Assembly (NCBI GenBank): GCA_012519565.1
Contig: JAAYPX010000049.1
Span: forward strand, 1 to 33,633
Direction of reading: 5' to 3'
Origin: Clostridiales bacterium
GTDB taxonomy: Bacteria > Bacillota > Clostridia > Lachnospirales > Lachnospiraceae
DNA length: 33,633 bases
Shown: positions 8,348-17,268 of the stretch, in pieces
How positions within the stretch are numbered: position 1 is the stretch's first letter
Layout of the letters: the number at the start of each line of letters is the position of its first letter
The notes under the pieces: generated by a model
Database searches by the model: none
What the model was told of the DNA's origin: nothing
Seen by the model: the letters and a program-made list of their open reading frames with translations, nothing else
Translations under genes and position numbers: made by a program

Positions 8348-11221
8348 TTATGATGTATAATAACTTTCCACGGGTCCCAGATAGGATTTTGGAAGCAGAT
8401 GATCTTCTGGATAAATCATAAGCCGCTCCAATACCAACCCTGGATCAATAACTTTAATTGCTATTTCATTAATGCCCTCAGATAGTGACAAGGTAGATAT
8501 ACTGGTTCGTATATTATCCAACACCCCCTTGGCCCAAGGGGAATTTTCAGGAGCACCAGCTTTAAATCCATCTGCAATAGAGTCAATGATCTGCCAGGTA
8601 CCACCATTAACAGATACTCCATACCGGATTCCCATACCCCGATGAACTGGATTACTTGGTGCAGTCATCAGAGCCATTTTATAACTTCCACCTTTTTCTG
8701 TATAAATTCGATAGGTTACTGTTGGTGATGGCTCTTCTATTTGAAAGTGTTTTGTCGTAGGAAAAACTTTTAAACCATAGTCATACCGTCCAAAATCCTC
8801 CAGTAGTTGCCAATAGGCCTTATCTGTATTCTTTATTTCACAATAGTTATTTGCATTAATTGTAAATACTTCTTTGTTTGCTAAGAATGTTAATGGTTTT
8901 AGATTATCTATGCTTGTCTTTTTCCCATAAACCAAAAGAACAATAGTGGCATTTGCTCCCTTAATAAATACCTTTAATCTCTCTTCCTCTTCTGGTAATT
9001 GACTTCTATCACAGCATAAAGTTAGAATGTTTTGGCTTTCCACGGTTGTGAACTCGGTATGCACTGATAACCATCTACTAGGCTCCATCTCCACTGTAAA
9101 ATCAAAATAACCCTGACCATCATTGGCTATTTCAATATCTACTGTGGTATTATCATGATAGAGGAAATCTTTAATCTCAATGGTCATAGGGCTACCATAT
9201 ACCTTATGAGCAATAGGCTCTGCATCGACTCTAGATACTACCATTCTAGGGTCTTTTGCTGCTTCTACTGTATACCTTAGAGGATAGCGACAATTGTCAT
9301 CATTCCACTGAGTAAATCCTATATGGGATGCCAGCTCCATACCTTTCCATTTACCATTTAAAGCCTTGCTAAAACTCTCTGATAAATTATTATCTATTTC
9401 TATACACTCAGTAACCTTCTGAGCATATTCATTAGCAATCTTCTTGCCCTGCATTGCATAATGCCTGTTCTTACCCGCATATAATTGCATTTTTAATAAA
9501 TTTGTTGAAGCCATAGCAGGGTAATAAATCATGCTATAGTAAGCATCTTTACAGGAATTTGGCAGATGCTCATATAAATGCTGAGCTTTCTTTGATATAT
9601 AGTCTGCCAGCTCCAACATTCTATCAGCTTCTCTTTCATGAACTGGATGGTAGGTATATTCATTTAGAGCCTCTGGATGTCTTAGACTATTAAGTCTTAT
9701 GTACCCATTATGAACCTTCATTATTTCTCTAATCACACCGTCATCTATAAATTTACCAAATTGCTGCTTCATCCACTGGAATGTAAATTCTTCAGTACTG
9801 TTGGGTGATTGGGTACCCCATTTTTCAAAATCGTAAGCTAAACTCAGGAAATAAGACAGTGGAAACTCATTAAACTTTATGTCCCCCACATTGACAATCC
9901 AGATATCCCGTATTCCATAATCATAGGCCATGGACATTTGCTCCCAGACTTTACTTAGTGGTGTACTATTTACCCACTCATGGGAGATAGGACCTCCATG
10001 ATAATCGAAATGATAATACATACCCCAGCCGCCCTTACGATTTCTAACTTCCTCTTCTGGCAAGGTACGCAGGTTACCAAAATTATCCTCGCATAACATG
10101 CAGATAACTCCATCCAGTTCCTCCCATTGATTTAGTCCTACAGTATCCCTATCTCCATAAAAGTAATCTTCCACTTCCTTATAGAGGGCTATCATCTGCG
10201 GAACTTGATTTAGATCAGGATTGACATGTTCAGCAATTAACTTTCTCTGCTCCCTTATGATATCTTTTAAAAGATCAATATTCTCTTTTAAAGTAGAAGC
10301 CTCATCCAACATGGAAGAATCCCTCTCACCCCGCATACCAATTGTTATAATACTCTCGTAATTATGTCCCCTAATTAGTCCATCTCTCCAATATTTTAGG
10401 AGACCTTCCTTATTAGTGTAGTAATTCCACTCATTACCATAAATACTATCTTCTCCTCTAACCTTATCCCATTCTTCACTGGCACGCATACATGGTTCGT
10501 GATGGGATGTCCCCATAATTACCCCATAGATATCAGCTAGTTCCATATTAGCCAAACCAGGTCCATCAAGTTGGAAAGAGGAAGTCCACATTGCAGGCCA
10601 TAGATAGTTACCTTTTAATCGAAGCAATAGCTCAAATACCTTATCATACATTACGGCATTAAATCCGCCATAATGTCCAAAGGCCCAATTACCAAAGCAA
10701 GGCCACTCATCATTGATAAAAAATCCTCTATATTTCACACTGGGTTCCTTAGAAACCATCTCTATACCCTCATCCAGACAGATATTGCTTTGGAAAGCAG
10801 GCTTGGCATCTCCCCAAAACACCATCGGTGATACGCCAAGAAGCTCAGATAAATGGAACATTCCATATATAGTTCCTCTCTTGTCACTGCCACATATAAC
10901 CAATGCTAGTTTTATCTTATCTATTGGATTTTCTACTAATTTTATTGAATATACTTCTTGCTTACCACAAATAACATCCGTGTCAATTTTCCCCTCCGCT
11001 GACAAGTAATCCATGATTTCACTTTGTCCCATAGTAGCAAAAATAATTACTTGAGGTGTATTTATTTCTTCCTTTTTTGAATAAATACTAGGTTTTAAAC
11101 CACAAACTAATTCAATATCACCAGCAACCTTGGTAGCTATTCTCTTTACACCTTCAGAAGCTGTATTCTCCACTAGAATAGGAGTTATCTCCTTATTATT
11201 TGATATTTGAAAGCACTTCAC
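8348..11221 (-). CDS. GH115-like xylan alpha-1,2-glucuronidase, no signal peptide
   Basis: 957 aa; VICGSDKRGTIYGMFHLSELLGVSPMVFWGDAKP, KYRGFFINDEWPCFGNWAFGHYGGFNAVMYDKVFELLLRLKGNYLWPAMWTSSF, and WVNSTPLSKVWEQMSMAYDYGIRDIWIVNVGDIKFNEFPLSYFL are GH115-type motifs. GTG start preceded by AGGAGGAG. Confidence 0.93.
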   Translation of the reverse strand: MKCFQISNNKEITPILVENTASEGVKRIATKVAGDIELVCGLKPSIYSKKEEINTPQVIIFATMGQSEIMDYLSAEGKIDTDVICGKQEVYSIKLVENPIDKIKLALVICGSDKRGTIYGMFHLSELLGVSPMVFWGDAKPAFQSNICLDEGIEMVSKEPSVKYRGFFINDEWPCFGNWAFGHYGGFNAVMYDKVFELLLRLKGNYLWPAMWTSSFQLDGPGLANMELADIYGVIMGTSHHEPCMRASEEWDKVRGEDSIYGNEWNYYTNKEGLLKYWRDGLIRGHNYESIITIGMRGERDSSMLDEASTLKENIDLLKDIIREQRKLIAEHVNPDLNQVPQMIALYKEVEDYFYGDRDTVGLNQWEELDGVICMLCEDNFGNLRTLPEEEVRNRKGGWGMYYHFDYHGGPISHEWVNSTPLSKVWEQMSMAYDYGIRDIWIVNVGDIKFNEFPLSYFLSLAYDFEKWGTQSPNSTEEFTFQWMKQQFGKFIDDGVIREIMKVHNGYIRLNSLRHPEALNEYTYHPVHEREADRMLELADYISKKAQHLYEHLPNSCKDAYYSMIYYPAMASTNLLKMQLYAGKNRHYAMQGKKIANEYAQKVTECIEIDNNLSESFSKALNGKWKGMELASHIGFTQWNDDNCRYPLRYTVEAAKDPRMVVSRVDAEPIAHKVYGSPMTIEIKDFLYHDNTTVDIEIANDGQGYFDFTVEMEPSRWLSVHTEFTTVESQNILTLCCDRSQLPEEEERLKVFIKGANATIVLLVYGKKTSIDNLKPLTFLANKEVFTINANNYCEIKNTDKAYWQLLEDFGRYDYGLKVFPTTKHFQIEEPSPTVTYRIYTEKGGSYKMALMTAPSNPVHRGMGIRYGVSVNGGTWQIIDSIADGFKAGAPENSPWAKGVLDNIRTSISTLSLSEGINEIAIKVIDPGLVLERLMIYPEDHLLPKSYLGPVESYYTS

Positions 11222-11279
11222 AATTACTCCTCCTTACATAGTTAATAGCTTATAAATATTGATATATTGCTATTGAGAA

Positions 11280-11306
11280 TTGAATATATATTAAATATAT
11301 ATTCAA
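11280..11306. promoter_or_regulatory. Perfect AT-rich 27-nt palindrome in the GH115 leader
   Basis: TTGAATATATATT-A-AATATATATTCAA: 13-bp arms with a single central base. Confidence 0.5.
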
Positions 11307-11350
11307 AGAAAGATTATTTTAGATGAATATTTACATTAAGATTGATAAGC

Positions 11351-11379
11351 ATTATAATGTATATAGTATATTCTTACAA
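11351..11379 (-). promoter_or_regulatory. Predicted sigma-A promoter for the GH115/adaptor/ABC operon
   Basis: Minus strand TTGTAA (11379-11374), 17-nt spacer, TATAAT (11356-11351). Confidence 0.6.
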
Positions 11380-11386
11380 ATATGTT

Positions 11387-11415
11387 TTGATTTTTATTTA
11401 TTTCATAAACATTAT
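11387..11415 (+). promoter_or_regulatory. Possible weak promoter for the AraC-type regulator
   Basis: TTGATT (11387-11392), 17-nt spacer, CATTAT (11410-11415); each box matches consensus at 4 of 6 positions. Confidence 0.25.
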
Positions 11416-11526
11416 CTACAATGTCCTAAGAACCACCTGATTTATATCAGTGCTAGTAAGTTATGTTATAACTTTTATATTTAAGTTAGCTACAATACAC
11501 ATTATTTCTATAAGGGGTGATAAGCA

Positions 11527-12405
11527 ATGATTGAAGTTCTCGATGGTGTACATGAAACAGTCCTATATAGATATATGAAGGGTGTTTGTATTTATCATAA
11601 TGTCGAAAATGTAAATTATCCTATACACTGGCATACAGCATTAGAGATTATTATGCCCTATAGATCTCCCTATACAGTAGAAATCAATAATCATATGATT
11701 ACTTTTGATGTGGGAGATATCTTTTTAATTCCACCAGGTACATTACATAAACTCTACTCTCCTAAAGAAGGAGAAAGACTTATAGCATTATTTGATTCCT
11801 CTTTAATCAGCAACTTATTAGGATTAGAGACAATTATTCATCTTCTTAACCCATATAAATTTATAAAATATGAGGAGACTCCCACTTTAGCCAATGAATT
11901 GCACAGCTATTTAAAAGAGATTGAAGATGAATATTTCTCGAGAAAACCATTTAATAATTTGAGAATTTACTCTTTATTTATTCAATTATTTGCTAGTTTA
12001 GGTAGAGCCAACATTAAAGCCAACTCTGAATTCTCAAATATATCTCAGAACAATCTGAACAAATATATAGAGGACTTCTTATATGTATGCAATTATATTA
12101 ATGATCATTGTACAGAAAATATAACAGTGGACACCTTAGCTTCTCTGACAGGATTTAGCAAATATCATTTTTCTAGGCTGTTTAAGCAATTTATTGGTAT
12201 GTCATGGTACAATTATTTATTAACTAGAAGAATCATGTATGCGGAAAAACTTTTAACCAAGCCTAATATTACTATTACAGAAGTCGCTATGGCATCTGGT
12301 TTCAATAGTCTATCTACCTTTAACCGAGTATTTAAAGAATTCAAACACCGTACCCCATCAGAATATAAATCCTTAAGTGTGGATAAAAATAATCATACTA
12401 AATAG
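11527..12405 (+). CDS. AraC family transcriptional regulator (N-terminal cupin, C-terminal double HTH)
   Basis: Cupin-like IHWHTALEIIMPYRSPYTVEINNHMITFDVGDIFLIPPGTLHKL; HTH NITVDTLASLTGFSKYHFSRLFKQFIGMSWYNYLLTRRIMYAEKLL and ITEVAMASGFNSLSTFNRVFKEFKHRTPSEYK. RBS AAGGGGTG. Confidence 0.96.
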   Translation: MIEVLDGVHETVLYRYMKGVCIYHNVENVNYPIHWHTALEIIMPYRSPYTVEINNHMITFDVGDIFLIPPGTLHKLYSPKEGERLIALFDSSLISNLLGLETIIHLLNPYKFIKYEETPTLANELHSYLKEIEDEYFSRKPFNNLRIYSLFIQLFASLGRANIKANSEFSNISQNNLNKYIEDFLYVCNYINDHCTENITVDTLASLTGFSKYHFSRLFKQFIGMSWYNYLLTRRIMYAEKLLTKPNITITEVAMASGFNSLSTFNRVFKEFKHRTPSEYKSLSVDKNNHTK

Positions 12406-12416
12406 TTTCATATATA

Positions 12417-12485
12417 TAATAAGCTCTTAGTTATATTTGCTCTTATTGTACAGTATTGGTTTTACATAGAACTAAGAGCTTATTA
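12417..12485. terminator. Long inverted repeat between convergent araC-type and GH43 genes, probable bidirectional terminator
   Basis: Perfect 16-bp arms TAATAAGCTCTTAGTT (12417-12432) and AACTAAGAGCTTATTA (12470-12485), 37-nt loop. Confidence 0.65.
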
Positions 12486-12530
12486 GTTCTTATGCCTTTT
12501 AATGACTTGTATATTTAATCATTCGATATT

Positions 12531-14084
12531 TTACTGTAAGCATCTATAGTCAAATTTCTCAAAATCAGCTTTACCTCCAATCTCTTTGGTTGAGTATATA
12601 AACAATCCAATCCTACAACCAACAAAATGATCCAATCTAAAGTATAACTTATGAGTTACACCAAGCTTTATCCATTCTCCGTTACACTGATAATAAAATT
12701 CTGCAATATCTATATTATTCTCAAAATTGCCATAGACTTTTAATGTTACCCTATGGGTATCTATAGGAATTCTTTCATATTCTTTACCTGGCCTTGTAAT
12801 ATCAGAAGGTTTACCCCAGATATTGCTTTCCATGTCCATCTCTTTTCCTATCATAACTAGATAATATTTCCCTTCTTCTTTGGTCAGAGCAATTAGACCA
12901 TAACAGCCTTGTAATGCGCAAATACCTGCAAAATCTCCATCCTTAAGTTGTCTTCCATCAACTGTTACAATTGCCTGGCATGCAGGCCCCATAGCCCTCT
13001 GTGTTAATGTGTTTTGAGCTAATGTTAAATTATTACTTATTTTTCCTGTCTGAATACGCAATGCTCCTGGTTTTTCTGTGACTGTCCATAGATCATTATT
13101 GGGATTATGATTCCATTGCCATACTTTCTTTAAATATATCTTTCCGTCTTTATCTGCTTCATAGTTGAAATCATCACTGGCAAAGAGTGGCTCATAAACA
13201 TAACTTGGGTTTGTACTTTTAGTTTCAATGTAATGAGGTACCTTACCTCGAATACCAAATACAGGGAAGTTGTTTTCCCAATTCATAGGTACCAAAACAG
13301 GAATTCTTCCTACCGCACCATGATCTTGAAATAACATGGCATACCATTCTCCGCCAGGTGTATCCACTATCCCTCCTTGGGCTATACCAGCATTATGGTA
13401 GCCCATATCATCATCTAAAATATCCTTACCAATAAACTCACCTTCTAAGGATGATGCAACAAAGCAAGCTTCAGTTCTTCTTCTATTCCCGACAGATGGC
13501 CAATGAATTAAAAAGACATAGTACATTCCATTTATTTTATAAATATGGGCTCCCTCATAACCTAGGCCCACCTGCCCCTTATCTACTATAATTATTCGAT
13601 TCAGACCACCAGCCTTGGGGCCAGTAAGATCAGAATTTAATTCTAAAAGATGTATTTCTTTATTACCATATACTATGAATACCCTGTCATCATCATCAAA
13701 AAGTAGAGAAGAATCATGATAGAAACCCTGGATAATTTGCTTTTTCCACGGCCCCATAATATCCTCCGATTGATATAGATAGGTTTTTCCAGTATCATTG
13801 GCGGCAAAGCACACATAAAATTTGCCTTTATGATAACGAAGGGAGGCTGCCCACATACCTTTACCATAAATCCCTTTATCATCCTCTAATTTTTGGCCTG
13901 GAGTATCATCTAATGTTTCATAGACGTAAGTTGCAATCTCCCAATTAATCAAATCATAGGATCTAAGAATGACACCACCAGGCATAAAATGCATGGTGGT
14001 ACTAATCATATAATAGGTATCATCAACCCTTATAATATCTAAGTCAGGATAATCAGACCAAATGATTGGATTGTTTTTCCTCAT
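12531..14084 (-). CDS. GH43 family glycosidase with C-terminal beta-sandwich domain, no signal peptide
   Basis: NPIIWSDYPDLDIIRVDDTYYMISTTMHFMPGGVILRSYDLINWE, FYHDSSLLFDDDDRVFIVYG, GYEGAHIYKINGMYYVFLIHWP supply the GH43 catalytic triad regions; C-terminal concanavalin-like region. Confidence 0.93.
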   Translation of the reverse strand: MRKNNPIIWSDYPDLDIIRVDDTYYMISTTMHFMPGGVILRSYDLINWEIATYVYETLDDTPGQKLEDDKGIYGKGMWAASLRYHKGKFYVCFAANDTGKTYLYQSEDIMGPWKKQIIQGFYHDSSLLFDDDDRVFIVYGNKEIHLLELNSDLTGPKAGGLNRIIIVDKGQVGLGYEGAHIYKINGMYYVFLIHWPSVGNRRRTEACFVASSLEGEFIGKDILDDDMGYHNAGIAQGGIVDTPGGEWYAMLFQDHGAVGRIPVLVPMNWENNFPVFGIRGKVPHYIETKSTNPSYVYEPLFASDDFNYEADKDGKIYLKKVWQWNHNPNNDLWTVTEKPGALRIQTGKISNNLTLAQNTLTQRAMGPACQAIVTVDGRQLKDGDFAGICALQGCYGLIALTKEEGKYYLVMIGKEMDMESNIWGKPSDITRPGKEYERIPIDTHRVTLKVYGNFENNIDIAEFYYQCNGEWIKLGVTHKLYFRLDHFVGCRIGLFIYSTKEIGGKADFEKFDYRCLQ

Positions 14085-14121
14085 AATATTCTACCTTTCT
14101 ATATCTAAGAACTTATTTCCC

Positions 14122-15615
14122 CTATTGGAAATACCAATAATCTATTTTATATCCTTCTCCAAGATATACAAACACTAAGTCATGTACGCCTGTCACTCTT
14201 GTTAAAAGTTTTGTAGTTATTTCTTTATACTCTTCCTCTTCTGAGGGTTCGATTTCTATATAGCCTACAGCATCACCATTAGGATTATCTAGACGTATCT
14301 CAACTACTCCTGCCATAAACTTAGATGGCTTTACTTTTGCTGTAAAATAATTAGCACCTTGCTCTCCAAAATCTGCACCATAAATTGCAGTCCAGTCTCC
14401 AGTATGTATATCTGTTAATACCATATTGCCTGTTCCACCATTTTCAGCATTTTCATCATATAAGCTTGTAGAAACTCCTGCTGATGTACCTATTGTTTCA
14501 GCTTCAACCCTAGTATAAGGATTTAAGTTCTTAACTTGCTTTACACCAAGTTCCGTAGCTTCTATATTATTTATAGAATTATCCTCTGCAATAGATACAG
14601 AATCAATATTAGTGGATCGATAACCTCCAGACACACCCATTTTTGTTTCAACCAGTCTAGCGTGATAAGCTATATACAATTGATTGTCAAACTCAAACAT
14701 ACAGTGATGATTATTACCATTACTTCCAGGGAAGAATTCACCTGGGTTTTTAAGAATTGAACCCCTTAATGTAAATGGTCCCATTGGATTATCACTGGTC
14801 ATATAGATAATCTCACCACTATTAAACCCTAATTCCGCAGCAGCCTTAGGGTCCACATTAAAATTAGAGCAATATGAATAGTAATAAGTGTTGCCAATCT
14901 TATTGATACCTGAATCTTCAAATAAATAAGGTACTTCTAATGGAGCTGGATCTCCTGCCAAACTTATCATATCGTCTCCCAATTTTACAACCCTGGCAGT
15001 TCCAGGATTGGCATGGCTTTCACCAGGACCACCTCCAAAATATAAGTAGGCGTGGTCTCCATCTACCAATACCGCAGGATCGAATAACCAGGATACGTTA
15101 GCACAATTGGGAGTTGCTCGGGAAATCAAAGCACAGTTTAAAGGATCAATAAAGGGACCTGTGGGGCTGTCTGATGTTAAGACACCAATACCATTCCCTC
15201 CATTGGCAAAGTAGATAAAGAATTTATCTTTACCATCAACTTTTTTATAAGCTACTGCTGGAGCCCAGGAGTTGTTACCCCATTTTGCAGCACCATTAGG
15301 TCCAGCTGCCTTTATTGCACCATGATCAGTCCAATTCACCAAATCATCTGAAGATATTACATTAAGTGTATTTATTCTTCCATAACTATTATTCAGTATA
15401 TTACCCTCTTGGTCATATTCAAAAAGATCACCAGTCATATAGATATAGACCCTGCCTTCATAGACTATTCCATAGGGATCTGCTCCAAATCGCTGAGTAA
15501 TCAGTGGATTCTTATTACCAAATTCTTTATATCCTCTTGTTAGTTCAATATTTTTAAAATCATTTATGTACTTATTCATTATTTCATTTGATTTTTGCAT
15601 GTTTTCTATTACCAT
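14122..15615 (-). CDS. GH43 family glycosidase with C-terminal CBM6-like domain (arabinoxylan-active type), no signal peptide
   Basis: NPLITQRFGADPYGIVYEGRVYIYMTGD, WLFDPAVLVDGDHAYLYFGGG, YLFEDSGINKIGNTYYYSYC; C-terminus RVEAETIGTSAGVSTSL...DWTAIYGADFGEQGANYFTAKV...YKIDYWYFQ is CBM6-like. Start set to ATG 15615 with GGAG 6 nt upstream (ORF track start is a TTG). Confidence 0.9.
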   Translation of the reverse strand: MVIENMQKSNEIMNKYINDFKNIELTRGYKEFGNKNPLITQRFGADPYGIVYEGRVYIYMTGDLFEYDQEGNILNNSYGRINTLNVISSDDLVNWTDHGAIKAAGPNGAAKWGNNSWAPAVAYKKVDGKDKFFIYFANGGNGIGVLTSDSPTGPFIDPLNCALISRATPNCANVSWLFDPAVLVDGDHAYLYFGGGPGESHANPGTARVVKLGDDMISLAGDPAPLEVPYLFEDSGINKIGNTYYYSYCSNFNVDPKAAAELGFNSGEIIYMTSDNPMGPFTLRGSILKNPGEFFPGSNGNNHHCMFEFDNQLYIAYHARLVETKMGVSGGYRSTNIDSVSIAEDNSINNIEATELGVKQVKNLNPYTRVEAETIGTSAGVSTSLYDENAENGGTGNMVLTDIHTGDWTAIYGADFGEQGANYFTAKVKPSKFMAGVVEIRLDNPNGDAVGYIEIEPSEEEEYKEITTKLLTRVTGVHDLVFVYLGEGYKIDYWYFQ

Positions 15616-16055
15616 AATAAACTCCAACCCTTTCTACTTAAATATTACATGTCAATATGTTCTAACATCATATTTGCCAGTGGCCAACATATACCCCATC
15701 TTTTCCTATTTCAAAATATATTTTCTCATCAGTATCAAAAAGCATAGTTTATATGTATCTATCATCTTCTTGTCAATTTCTTCTTGAGACCTCCTGATTT
15801 CTAGAAGTAAATTGGGATATACTCCTGAAGAAGATCTTCCACCAGCTATATAAAGTTCTCCTTTTAAACAGGTAATATAAAATTTATTAGTAATTTATAC
15901 ATATTTTAACTATGCAACAGTTCCATTATCTTTTCTTATCATATATTGCCAAATAATAATCAATAATTGCTAATGACTCCACCTGGACCTTGTTTAGTCT
16001 AATATTAATTTAATATTAATCTGAATTTCTCCTTAGATGCATAGCAAGCTTTGAC

Positions 16056-16127
16056 GGGCACTTTATGCCCTAGGCAGATATCTTCATATCGCCTAAGTAG
16101 CGCATAATGTGAACAGAGTTCATATGC
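16056..16127 (-). ncRNA. Candidate structured RNA element made of three close hairpins between GH10 and GH43-CBM6 genes
   Basis: 16056-16070 GGGCA-ctttA-TGCCC-type stem; 16071-16095 TAGGC(a)GATAT-cttc-ATATCGCCTA; 16102-16127 GCATA(atg)TGAAC-aga-GTTCATATGC. No family match recognised. Confidence 0.4.
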
Positions 16128-16143
16128 CTGGAGGGCTTATTTA

Positions 16144-17109
16144 TTAGAAATCCATAATCTTATATAATACCTCTTTAGGCTTATGGCTCTCATCGAATAG
16201 TAAAGGCCAATTTTTTCGATTTCTAGCTGGGAAATGATCTAGCCAGGTGTAATCGTCTGCTACTCCCCAAATAGTAACACAATCAATAACATCCTTATAT
16301 TCTCGGAATACACGAAAAGCTCTTTCATATACATCTTCCTGCATTTTAATCATTTCCTTGGTGGGCCTCTCCAGGGATCTATGGTCTTGGAATTCAAACA
16401 TGGATACATCCATCTCAGTAACCTGGATTTTTACTCCTAGGCTTGCGTATAATTCTATGGCTCTTCTTAACTCATCCTCTGTAGGTGTTACTATATTAAA
16501 ATGACACTGCATACCAATACCATCTACAGGCACCCCCCTTTCTAACATGCCTTTAACTGTTTCATATATTTTCTGACTTTTTATTGGATTAGTTTCATTG
16601 TAATCGTTATAATATAACTTTGCTTCAGGAAGTACTTCTCTAGCTAAGTGAAATGAAATATCCATGAATTCTGGACCTAATATTCTGAGCCATTTACTGT
16701 CCCGTAACACTTCATCTTTTTTATCCTCGATAGCCTCATTAACAACATCCCAGCAGTATATATCTTTTTCATAACGCTTACCAATAGTAATCATATGATT
16801 TCTTAATACATCAATTAAACCTTCTTTATCAACATTCTCAAATATGTACCTAGGAGTCTGATTGTGCCAGACAAAGGTATGGCCTCTCATTGCAATATTA
16901 TTTTCTCTGGCAAATTGTACTATTTTATCAGCTTTAGTAAAGTCATATTCACCCTTTTCATTACACACACTACTATATTTCATTTCATTTTCGCATGTTA
17001 TGCTGTTAAAATGAGTAAGAATCACATCCTTATGTGAGTTTATTGTTCTTTCACTTACTGCAACTCCTACCTTAAAATAATCCTTATACTTTTCTTTTAA
17101 ACTTATCAT
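16144..17109 (-). CDS. GH10 endo-1,4-beta-xylanase, predicted intracellular
   Basis: 321 aa; acid/base DVVNEAI, nucleophile QVTEMDVSMFE, MRGHTFVWHNQTP, TIWGVADDYTW; starts MISLKEKYKDYFKVG with no signal peptide. Confidence 0.97.
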   Translation of the reverse strand: MISLKEKYKDYFKVGVAVSERTINSHKDVILTHFNSITCENEMKYSSVCNEKGEYDFTKADKIVQFARENNIAMRGHTFVWHNQTPRYIFENVDKEGLIDVLRNHMITIGKRYEKDIYCWDVVNEAIEDKKDEVLRDSKWLRILGPEFMDISFHLAREVLPEAKLYYNDYNETNPIKSQKIYETVKGMLERGVPVDGIGMQCHFNIVTPTEDELRRAIELYASLGVKIQVTEMDVSMFEFQDHRSLERPTKEMIKMQEDVYERAFRVFREYKDVIDCVTIWGVADDYTWLDHFPARNRKNWPLLFDESHKPKEVLYKIMDF

Positions 17110-17227
17110 GTTAAATCCTCCTTATAATTCAGTGACATCTGCATTACTTCCTGTAAAATTTATTTCCATTAATACAATTAGATGCAAAAATACAAACCCA
17201 TTACTGTAATTAACCCTTATAAACGGA

Positions 17228-17248
17228 GAGACGGTCTAAGACCGTCTC
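17228..17248 (-). terminator. Hairpin downstream of the solute-binding protein gene (terminator or mRNA 3' stabiliser)
   Basis: GAGACGGTC-TAA-GACCGTCTC: perfect 9-bp stem, 3-nt loop; no long T-tract follows on the minus strand. Confidence 0.55.
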
Positions 17249-17268
17249 ATTAATTTATTCTGTTTAAA

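Noticed and set aside
16000-16018. TAATATTA-ATT-TAATATTA repeat
   Set aside because: Very AT-rich, self-complementary octamer expected by chance in this background; not called as a separate site.
16022-16143. Assignment of the multi-hairpin region to a known riboswitch (fluoride, c-di-GMP, THF)
   Set aside because: None of the conserved core sequences of those classes could be found by eye; kept only as an unclassified structure.
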